A program made the translations under genes and the position numbers. From contig CAZLQD010000031.1 in assembly GCA_964561605.1 (NCBI GenBank), forward strand, positions 1 through 31,989: a DNA stretch of 31,989 nucleotides. The letters are read 5' to 3'. Source of the DNA: JALUZX01 sp964561605. Its GTDB lineage: Bacteria; Planctomycetota; UBA1135; JALUZX01. The notes under the pieces were generated by a model. That model was not told where the DNA came from. It saw nothing but the letters and a program-made list of their open reading frames with translations, and did not search any database. Position 1 is the stretch's first letter; each line of letters starts with the position of its first letter. This document shows positions 16,958-23,306 of this stretch, one piece after another.

Positions 16958-17724
16958 TCAAGAGTCTCCTGACGTCCATGGGGATCACCCTGGGGGCCCT
17001 GGTCCTCTTCGTGGGGACCATTCTGGCCGTGCTCAACATGCAGGGAAGGCTCAACCCGGAAGGCCTCCAGGGCACTCCCCTGGAAAGGCTCTATCCTCCG
17101 GAGAAGAAGGCCGGGCAGGAACGGTCCGCCCGGGAGAAGAAGGACCAGGCCCCCAAGGAGAGCGAGGCCCAGAAGGAGGCCAGGAAGATCCAGGAGAAGA
17201 TGGCCCGGATCCGCACGGCCGGCGCCTCCCTTCCCGACGTCTACGCCCTGCCCGCCTCGGTGGACCGGGCCGAGCTGGACCGGATCGCCGCCAGGCAGGA
17301 AGAGAGGGAAAAGGAACTCCGCCGCCGCGAGGAGGCCCTGGCCCGGGCCGAGGAGGGCCTGGCGATCCGGGAGCGGGACGTGGAGGACCGGAAGGCCTCC
17401 CTGAAGAAGCTCATGGCCGAGCTTGACGCCCGGCGGAAGGCCCTGGACGAGGCGGCCCGGAAACTCGCCCGGGACCAGGTGATCCTGCGCCAGGGGGAGA
17501 AGAAGAACATCAAGCGCCTGGCCGACATGGTTTCGGAGATGAAGCCCGAGGACGCCGCCCGCACCCTCGGAAGTTGGATGCCCGAGGGGGAAAAGAAGAT
17601 CGTCAAAGTCCTCGCTGCCATGGACCCTTCCGCTGCGGCCAGGATCCTGGGCAAGCTCCAGGGGGAAACGGCCCAAAGGCTTTTCGACCTGATGACCCGA
17701 TACAGGGAGGAAGGGAGCAAGTAG
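16954..17724 (+). CDS. MotE-like protein (MgtE-N-type domain, coiled coil)
   Basis: Membrane-anchored, probably periplasmic 256-aa protein. One N-terminal helix (about residues 8-28) is followed by a long charged coiled coil (about 60-190, many EER/RRE repeats). A C-terminal MgtE-N-like module follows: LADMVSEMKPEDAARTLGSW, then KVLAAMDPSAAARILGKL. This is the layout of MotE, a chaperone for the motor protein MotC in Rhizobium, and of related proteins widely found between fliJ and motA. The ATG overlaps the fliJ stop by 4 bp. A role in stator assembly here is inferred from the domain layout and from its place directly before motA/motB. Confidence 0.8.
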   Translation: MIKSLLTSMGITLGALVLFVGTILAVLNMQGRLNPEGLQGTPLERLYPPEKKAGQERSAREKKDQAPKESEAQKEARKIQEKMARIRTAGASLPDVYALPASVDRAELDRIAARQEEREKELRRREEALARAEEGLAIRERDVEDRKASLKKLMAELDARRKALDEAARKLARDQVILRQGEKKNIKRLADMVSEMKPEDAARTLGSWMPEGEKKIVKVLAAMDPSAAARILGKLQGETAQRLFDLMTRYREEGSK

Positions 17725-17729
17725 CTCCC

Positions 17730-17777
17730 CCGGTCCGGAGGGACCGGAAGCCGCCCCGGCTCCGGGAGTCGCCGGGG
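17730..17777 (+). other. Two consecutive hairpins between motE-like and motA
   Basis: In the 111-bp gap there are two perfect 7-bp stems: 17730-17736 with 17741-17747 (4-nt loop GGAG) and 17754-17760 with 17771-17777 (10-nt loop). No T-run follows either. They could be RNA-processing or stability elements separating the stator genes from the upstream part of the operon. Confidence 0.45.
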
Positions 17778-17835
17778 AGGTCGTAGTGGATGGGGACCCT
17801 TCCCCGGTGGGGGGAGGTCCCGGGGGAGAAGGGGA

Positions 17836-18606
17836 ATGGACCTCGCTACGGTCGTAGGTTTCGTCCTCTGTTACGGGGTTCTCGGGTGGGCCCTCGTGAT
17901 GGGGGGGGACTTGGGGGTGTTCGTCGACATCCCCTCGGTCATCCTCGTATTCGGTGGAACGATCGCCTCGGCCTTTCTTTCCTTTCCGATGGAGAGGGTG
18001 AAGAGTTTTCTCAACGTCCTGATGAAGACCTTCAAATACCCTCTTCCGTCGGTCCCCGAGGAGATCGACAGGGTCGTCCAGTTCGCCAACCTGGCCCGCC
18101 GCGAGGGCCTCCTCGCCCTGGAGGAGAAGCTCGAATCCCTGGAGGACCCCTTCATGGTCAAGGGCCTCCGCCTGGTGATCGACGGGTTTCCCGCCGAGAC
18201 GGTCCGGGACATCATGGAGATCGAGATCGACTCCCTCTCCAACAGGCACGCCCAGGGAAAGGTCATCCTGGACACCCTCGGGGCCTTCGCGCCGGCCTTC
18301 GGGATGATCGGGACCCTGATCGGCCTGGTCCAGATGCTGAACAACCTGAAGGACCCCTCGGGGATCGGCAAGGGCATGGCCGTGGCCCTCTTGACCACCT
18401 TCTACGGGGCGGTCATGGCCAACACCATCTTCCTTCCCCTGGCCAACAAGCTGGAGGCCAGGGCGAAGGAGGAGGCCTCCCTGAGGGAACTCATGATCGA
18501 GGGAATCCTCTCCATCCAGGCCGGGGACAAGCCCGCCCTGGTGAAGGAGAAATTGCGGTCCTTCGTTCCTCCCAAGGAGAGGGCATTGATGGAGGCCTCC
18601 AAGTAG
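17836..18606 (+). CDS. motA: Flagellar stator protein MotA
   Basis: Proton- or sodium-channel subunit of the stator, inner membrane, 256 aa. The four membrane helices are visible: about 4-23, 30-50, 148-172 and 180-203. The cytoplasmic loop carries charged residues for rotor contact (EEIDRVVQFANLARREGLLA). The helix-3 motif FAPAFGMIGTLIGLVQMLNN contains the conserved Pro. The ATG at 17836 is preceded by GGGAGAAGGGGA. The gap to motB1 is 56 bp. The coupling ion cannot be read with certainty. Confidence 0.95.
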   Translation: MDLATVVGFVLCYGVLGWALVMGGDLGVFVDIPSVILVFGGTIASAFLSFPMERVKSFLNVLMKTFKYPLPSVPEEIDRVVQFANLARREGLLALEEKLESLEDPFMVKGLRLVIDGFPAETVRDIMEIEIDSLSNRHAQGKVILDTLGAFAPAFGMIGTLIGLVQMLNNLKDPSGIGKGMAVALLTTFYGAVMANTIFLPLANKLEARAKEEASLRELMIEGILSIQAGDKPALVKEKLRSFVPPKERALMEASK

Positions 18607-18662
18607 GCCCGGGTCCTCTCCCGGCGGGAAAGGAGAGTCTTGGAAGGGGAAGGGGCTGAGCC

Positions 18663-19352
18663 GTGGCCAAGCAGCCGGAGATCAAGGAGGTGGGCGCCCC
18701 GGCGTGGGTGGTGACCTTCACGGACCTGACCTCCCTGCTCACGACCTTCTTCGTCCTCCTCCTCACTTTCTCCACGATGGAACCTGTCCAGGTCCGGCAG
18801 GTGACCTCCTACCTCAGGGGATCCATCGGGGTCTTCGGGGAGTCCCGGCTCTCCCGGCCCTCCCTGGTGAACCGGGACGTCCACAACGCGAACCGGGCCA
18901 AGAGGGAGGGGATCGAGACCCCGCCCGACCCGGAGGCGGAGGTCCAGGACGGGCCCCCCAGGCTCCCCAGGGGGCTCGTCGTGACGGAAGGGGACCTGGA
19001 CAAGGGGATGCGGATCCGGTTCAAGACGGTCTTCCCCTTTCCTCCCGGCGAGGCCCGGCCCTCGGCCGCCCTGGAGAAGGCCTTGCGGATCGTCGGGGCC
19101 GGGTTGAGGGGAAGGGGGCTCCAGGTCACCGTCGAGGGATACCCCGACGGGGAATTCCACGAGACCGTGGCCTTCGCCACCCCCCTGGAACTCTCCCTGG
19201 AGAGGGCCCTCCAGGCCGCCAGGATCCTGGAGGAGGCGGGGATTCCCCCGACGGACCTGGTGGTCCGGGGGAATCCTCCGGGGGGAAAAGGGCCTTCCCG
19301 GGAAGGGGAGCTCACGGGACGGGTGGAACTTGTGGTCCGGGGAAGGGACTAG
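18663..19352 (+). CDS. motB: Stator protein MotB, paralogue 1
   Basis: Stator subunit with one membrane helix, 229 aa. It begins with the MotB N-terminal signature: APAWVVTFTDLTSLLTTFFV with the ion-binding Asp at D21. A Pro-rich linker (about 85-105) leads to an OmpA/MotB-like C-terminal domain. In that domain the usual GHTD is GYPD (D162 kept) and the LSxxRA motif is LSLERA (R181 kept), so the residues that bind diaminopimelate in OmpA-like domains are present. GTG start at 18663. A second motB starts 9 bp after its stop. Confidence 0.9.
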   Translation: MAKQPEIKEVGAPAWVVTFTDLTSLLTTFFVLLLTFSTMEPVQVRQVTSYLRGSIGVFGESRLSRPSLVNRDVHNANRAKREGIETPPDPEAEVQDGPPRLPRGLVVTEGDLDKGMRIRFKTVFPFPPGEARPSAALEKALRIVGAGLRGRGLQVTVEGYPDGEFHETVAFATPLELSLERALQAARILEEAGIPPTDLVVRGNPPGGKGPSREGELTGRVELVVRGRD

Positions 19353-19361
19353 GGGGCCGCC

Positions 19362-20045
19362 GTGGGAAAGAGGGAGAAACCCGACGTCATCATCAAGGAG
19401 GGGGCCCCGGCCTGGATGGTCTCCTTCTCCGACTTGAACACCCTTCTCCTGACCTTCTTCATCCTCCTGCTGGTCTTCGCCAAGCAGAGGCAGTACGGCC
19501 TGATCGACGCCGGGCTGGGATCCTTCCAGAAGGCCTTCGTCTCCAACGGCCTGAACGGGATCTTCCGGGGAAGGAAGTTCCCCATCCTCCTCGGCGAGGC
19601 CCGGGCCCACTTCAAGGACGAAGTCCGGGAGGGGGAGGCCAGGAAGGACCGGATCCGGGGGGACGAAGTGGGGCTCGGGGAGAACGTGGAGGCCCAGGGT
19701 GCGGGAGGTGGGAAGTCCAGGGCCATCCCCCTTCCCGTGGGGGGAGTCTTTCCCCAGGGAAGCTCCCTTCTCCCCTTGTCCATGAAGAAGGAATTGGCCC
19801 GCCTGGCCGGGAGCCTCAGGGGGAACTACAAGCTGGTCCTCCATGGGAGGGCCGCCCGGGGCGAGGCGGGGGATGTGAGGGCCGACCGCCTCGCCTTGAG
19901 ACGGGCCCTGGCGGCGGCCCGGGAGCTGCACGGACTCGGAGTTCCCTGGGAGCGGATGGTCCTGGAGGGATCGGTGGCCTCCCCGGGGGGACAAGGCTCA
20001 GGAATGGGGGCCGATAGGTCGATGAAGATAACCGTAGTCCGGTGA
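19362..20045 (+). CDS. Stator protein MotB, paralogue 2
   Basis: Second MotB-type protein, 227 aa. The membrane segment keeps the signature APAWMVSFSDLNTLLLTFFI with the ion-binding Asp at D24. The C-terminal domain is more divergent: at the GHTD position it reads HGRAA (residues 161-165), so the Asp is missing, while the RA of LSxxRA is kept (R181-A182). A long unusual linker spans about 75-120. GTG start at 19362, 9 bp after motB1. The two proteins share the TM pattern but little else, so they probably work as non-equivalent B subunits. The last part of the gene contains a sigma-28-like -10 octamer. Confidence 0.88.
   Translation: MGKREKPDVIIKEGAPAWMVSFSDLNTLLLTFFILLLVFAKQRQYGLIDAGLGSFQKAFVSNGLNGIFRGRKFPILLGEARAHFKDEVREGEARKDRIRGDEVGLGENVEAQGAGGGKSRAIPLPVGGVFPQGSSLLPLSMKKELARLAGSLRGNYKLVLHGRAARGEAGDVRADRLALRRALAAARELHGLGVPWERMVLEGSVASPGGQGSGMGADRSMKITVVR
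20010..20017 (+). promoter_or_regulatory. Possible second sigma-28 -10 box, upstream of fliL
   Basis: GCCGATAG occurs again, identical to the octamer in front of flgB, inside the 3' end of motB2 and 86 bases before the fliL start at 20104. Eleven bases upstream is ACAAGGCT, a poor match (4 of 8) to TAAAGTTT. It could drive fliL-fliM-fliN separately, or be a chance match within coding sequence. Confidence 0.25.
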
Positions 20046-20103
20046 GTTTGATCCTCCGGCCCCGGACATCCCGCAACTCGTGGACGCAAGGAGCATTGGA
20101 GCC

Positions 20104-20664
20104 ATGGCGGAGGACAAAGGAAAGGACGTCCAGAAGGAAGGGACCGAGGCCAAGGCCAAGGGCTCGGGAGCGGGCTTTCTCCTGGGCGCCATCCTCGGGG
20201 TGGTTCTCAGCGTGGCCCTGGGGTTCATCACCGTAGGGCTCCTCCTCCCTCCCAGGCAGGGAGCCGGGAAGAAGGCCCAGGCCGAAGAGGAGAGCGACAA
20301 GAAGCCCGTCACCGAGAAGGCCTCCGTGCCGGAGCTCACCTTCAACGTGGCGGGAACGCGCCTCAAGGTCGTGGGCCAGGCGGAGTGCAAGCTGGAGTAC
20401 AAGACCCTCTACCCGGAAAAGGCCAAGAAGCAGGTCCAGGAGCGGATGGATACCTTGGAGAGTGAACTCAGGTATTTCCTCTCCAGCAAGACCATCCAGG
20501 ACCTGGACGGCGGAGAAAACCAGAGGAGGCTCGCCCACGAGGCCCTGAAGATCGCCCAGAAGGTCCTCTTCCTCGACCCCCCCGAGGGAGAGAAGCCCAA
20601 GAAGGACGCCAAGCCCCTGGGGCAGGTCACCCATTTCTGGTTCACCAAACTCCTGGCGCAATAG
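20104..20664 (+). CDS. fliL: Flagellar basal body-associated protein FliL
   Basis: Inner-membrane protein that surrounds the stator and supports torque; 186 aa. One membrane helix (about residues 20-48, GFLLGAILGVVLSVALGFIT) follows a Lys-rich cytoplasmic tail. The periplasmic part has the FliL pattern LKVVGQAECKLEYKTLY, with KKQVQERMDTLESELRYFLS and a C-terminal TKLLAQ. I chose the ATG at 20104 because AAGGAG and GGAG lie upstream; a GTG at 20080 is in frame but has no ribosome site. The stop overlaps the fliM start by one base (TAGTG). Confidence 0.85.
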   Translation: MAEDKGKDVQKEGTEAKAKGSGAGFLLGAILGVVLSVALGFITVGLLLPPRQGAGKKAQAEEESDKKPVTEKASVPELTFNVAGTRLKVVGQAECKLEYKTLYPEKAKKQVQERMDTLESELRYFLSSKTIQDLDGGENQRRLAHEALKIAQKVLFLDPPEGEKPKKDAKPLGQVTHFWFTKLLAQ

Positions 20665-21722
20665 TGAAGGAAATACTCACCAACGAGGAGATCGACGCCC
20701 TCCTGGACCTCTTCAAGTCGGAAGGGGCTCCCGACGAGGAGGAATTCCTCCAGGAAGAGGAGGGGTTTCCGGGCCGGGGTGTCTGGTCCGGGGATTCCGG
20801 TCCCGCGGGAGGGATGGGGCCCGCCCCCAGGAAGAAGAGGGTCCACAAGTTCGACCTCTTCCGGCCCAACCGGTTCACCCGCGAGCAGATCCAGTACCTG
20901 GAAAAGCTCCAGGAGGTGGCCGCCCTGGGCCTCACCTCCACTCTCACCGAACGGCTCGGCCTGGGAGGGCTTTGCGAGTGCGTCCTGGTGGAGCAGCAGA
21001 GGTTCGGGCCTTTTCTCTCCTCCCTCAGGTCACCCCTGGCCCTCTACACCCTGGAACTCCGGCCCTCCGGCGGAAGGGCCCTCCTGGCCGTATCCTGTTC
21101 CCTGCTTTTCACGGCCATCGAGAGGATCATGGGCGGTGCGGGCGAGCCCAGGGACGAGGAACGGGACCTGACGGAGGTGGAATACGCCGTCGTGGAAGAC
21201 CTGGTGACCCACATGCTCCAGGACATCTCCGGCGGCTTCGCCGAGCTGGTCGAAATGGACATGGAGATCCTGGCCCGGCCCAGGAACCTCGCCCTGGCCC
21301 AGGTCGTGGGCACCCAGGACGTGGTCCTTTGCGTCCATTTCCAGGTGAGCGGCGAGAACCTGGCCGGGGACATCCGGCTCGCCATCCCCCACGAATCCCT
21401 GGCTCCCTACCTGGAAGGAATCGACCAGGCCGGGGGGGGGCAGAAGACGGGGGCCGAATCCTTCAGGGAGGCCATCAAGGTGCGCCTCCACGACGCGGGG
21501 GTGAAACTCTCCGTGGAACTTGGAAAGGCCTCGATCCGCCTGAGGGACCTGATGGAACTCAGGAAGGGGGACCTTCTGGTCCTGGACACCAGGCTGGGAG
21601 ACCCCGTGGTGGTCCCCGTGGAAGGAAAGCCCAAGTTCCAGGGAGTCCTGGGGGTGAGGGGAAGAAGGTTGGCGGTGAAGGTGACCCGCGCCCTGGAGGC
21701 GGGGGGAACGGAAGGAGGATAG
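20664..21722 (+). CDS. fliM: Flagellar motor switch protein FliM
   Basis: C-ring protein that binds phospho-CheY; 352 aa. The N-terminal CheY-binding peptide is present as EILTNEEIDALLDLF (usual form LSQxEIDALL). The middle CheC-like domain starts FDLFRPNRFTREQIQYLEKL and includes LFTAIERIMGG with EYAVVEDLVTHMLQDI. The C-terminal SpoA domain includes LSVELGKASIRLRDLMELRK. The start is GTG at 20664, sharing one base with the fliL stop, with no strong ribosome site, so coupling to fliL is likely. fliN begins 4 bp downstream. Confidence 0.95.
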   Translation: MKEILTNEEIDALLDLFKSEGAPDEEEFLQEEEGFPGRGVWSGDSGPAGGMGPAPRKKRVHKFDLFRPNRFTREQIQYLEKLQEVAALGLTSTLTERLGLGGLCECVLVEQQRFGPFLSSLRSPLALYTLELRPSGGRALLAVSCSLLFTAIERIMGGAGEPRDEERDLTEVEYAVVEDLVTHMLQDISGGFAELVEMDMEILARPRNLALAQVVGTQDVVLCVHFQVSGENLAGDIRLAIPHESLAPYLEGIDQAGGGQKTGAESFREAIKVRLHDAGVKLSVELGKASIRLRDLMELRKGDLLVLDTRLGDPVVVPVEGKPKFQGVLGVRGRRLAVKVTRALEAGGTEGG

Positions 21723-21726
21723 GCCC

Positions 21727-22155
21727 ATGGTGGAAGAGAGCACGGCCGAACCGAAGGAAGGGAAGGAAGGAACGGAGGCTCCCCGAAGCGGTGGGGGTGA
21801 GGCCGGAGGGACGGCCGTGGAGGCGGCTCCCGTCTCCTTCGGGCCCATCGATGCCGGCGAGGAGGGGGGCGGCTCGTCGCGGAACCTGGATCTCCTCCTG
21901 GACGTTCCCGTGAAGGTCTCGGCCGAGGTGGGAAGGACGACCCTTCCCCTGGAGAAGGTGCTGGACCTGGGGCCCGGATCGGTGATCGAGCTGGACAAGA
22001 AGTCCGAGGAGCCCGTCGACGTCTGCGTCAACGGGCGCCTCGTCGCCCGGGGCGAGGTGGTGGTGGTGGACGATTGTTACGGAATCCGGATCACCCAGAT
22101 CGTCACGCCCGCCTCGAGGCTGGAATCCCTGAGAGGGGAGGAGAGGTCCGGCTGA
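21727..22155 (+). CDS. fliN: Flagellar motor switch protein FliN
   Basis: C-ring protein and docking site for FliH-FliI; 142 aa. The first about 55 residues are acidic and Gly-rich. The C-terminal SpoA domain is clear: LLLDVPVKVSAEVGRTTLPL, then VLDLGPGSVIELDK, then DVCVNGRLVARGEVVVVDD and YGIRITQIV. ATG with GGAAGGAGG just upstream. It is the last gene of the operon: fliO/P/Q/R and flhA/B do not follow, and the next gene converges after 19 bp. A short hairpin (22157-22170, 5-bp stem, CGGA loop) fills that gap. Confidence 0.95.
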   Translation: MVEESTAEPKEGKEGTEAPRSGGGEAGGTAVEAAPVSFGPIDAGEEGGGSSRNLDLLLDVPVKVSAEVGRTTLPLEKVLDLGPGSVIELDKKSEEPVDVCVNGRLVARGEVVVVDDCYGIRITQIVTPASRLESLRGEERSG

Positions 22156-22174
22156 GTCCCCCGGAGGGGATGAT

Positions 22175-23164
22175 TCAGCGGCCCCCGCCGCCGGTGCCCT
22201 CTCCCCCGGCCTTCCCGGCCCTCCGGAAAGGGGTGCCTCCTCCCCCCGGGGGAAAGGCCCTTCCCCCCCGGCGCCTTCCCCGGCCGGATTCGCCGGGGGC
22301 GAGGGATCTCCTCCTCCGGAGTGGGCGGAGCTCCTGCAGGATCCTTCCGGCCTCCTCCCAATCCTCCTTCTGGACCGCCTCTTCCAGGCGGGAGCAGAGT
22401 CCCAGGATCTTCTTGGAGGCCTCTTCGTTTCCCTTCTCCTCGAGGCGCTCGGCCATCCTCCGGGCGTTCTCCAGGATTCGTTCCAGGAGGGAATCCCGGC
22501 GGTCGGGGTCCATCCGGGAGAGGTCGGGCCTCCTGCCGCCCCGGAAGCTTCTGCCCCGGGGTGGAGGAATTTCCCCCGATTCGACTCGATCGAGGAGGCG
22601 GGAGAGGGACTCGATCCGCCTGCGGAGGGTTTCGATCTGGTCCGGGGAGGCCCCCGATTCCTCCATCTTTTTCAGGCGGGCCTTCATGGCGGCCAGGACC
22701 TTCCCCGTTCGGGCCGTCCAGGCACGGCGGGAGGCGCCCCCCTCGCCGGGGGGAAGGCGTCTCCTTCCGGCCCTGCGGGTCCGGTCGGGCCGGGTATAGG
22801 TTTTCCGGATTTTTTCGGCCTCGTCCCTGTCGCCCCTCGCCTCCAGGATCGAGGCGAGTTCCCGGGCGGCCCTGGGGGCGAAGCGACCCTCCTTGCCGGC
22901 CTTCTCCAGGTATTCCCTGTAGAGTTTCTCCGCCGGTGCCGCCCGGTTCTCGCCGTGCTGGAGGTAGAATGCCCGGTAGAACAGGTTTGCGAAGCGGTTG
23001 CTCTTCTTGTTCGTGCCCCGGCGCTTCTTCGCCGGGGAGGCCGGGGCGGACTGGACCTTTCCTCCGGCGGGGGGGATTTCACTCTTTTCCGGGGCCGGTT
23101 CCTGGCCGGGAAGGAGACCCGGGCAGACAAGGGCGAGGGAAAGGAGGATCGCGGCCTTCTTCAT
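22175..23164 (-). CDS. Exported Arg/Glu-rich helical protein, unknown function
   Basis: 329 aa with a signal peptide (MKKAAILLSLALVCPGLLPG, cleavage near residue 20). A TPR-like stretch lies at about 58-120 (AEKLYREYLEKAGKEGRFAP, then LASILEARGDRDEAEKIRKT). It is followed by basic linkers and two helical segments that look like coiled coils (about 155-195 and 225-280). The C-terminus is Gly/Arg-rich and low-complexity. The ATG at 23164 has GGAGG eight bases upstream, and that site lies in an RNA stem (23172-23208). I do not recognise a family; repeats and composition suggest a structural or scaffold role. Confidence 0.75.
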   Translation of the reverse strand: MKKAAILLSLALVCPGLLPGQEPAPEKSEIPPAGGKVQSAPASPAKKRRGTNKKSNRFANLFYRAFYLQHGENRAAPAEKLYREYLEKAGKEGRFAPRAARELASILEARGDRDEAEKIRKTYTRPDRTRRAGRRRLPPGEGGASRRAWTARTGKVLAAMKARLKKMEESGASPDQIETLRRRIESLSRLLDRVESGEIPPPRGRSFRGGRRPDLSRMDPDRRDSLLERILENARRMAERLEEKGNEEASKKILGLCSRLEEAVQKEDWEEAGRILQELRPLRRRRSLAPGESGRGRRRGGRAFPPGGGGTPFRRAGKAGGEGTGGGGR

Positions 23165-23171
23165 GGTTTCG

Positions 23172-23208
23172 CCTCCATTGGGTTCTGTTTTTCTGGGACC
23201 ATTGGAGG
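23172..23208 (-). promoter_or_regulatory. Hairpin that could hide the ribosome site of the 22175 gene
   Basis: On the minus strand CCTCCAATGG (23208-23199) faces CCAATGGAGG (23181-23172): six pairs, one A-A mismatch, three more pairs, 17-nt loop. The right arm contains the GGAGG ribosome site of the gene starting at 23164. Translation could therefore be limited when the stem is closed. Confidence 0.5.
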
Positions 23209-23306
23209 TTACCCGGCGGGAAGGAGGAGGGAAGACCTCTTGCGTAAAGGGGGAGTAACAAAAAAGGGGGAAGGTCGGTAAGTAGGATTCCGCCCCGGCT
23301 TCCGGG

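Noticed and set aside
22247..22270. Terminator for fliN inside the end of the 22175 gene
   Set aside because: The G-rich/C-rich arms can pair, but they lie in coding sequence and no T-run follows.
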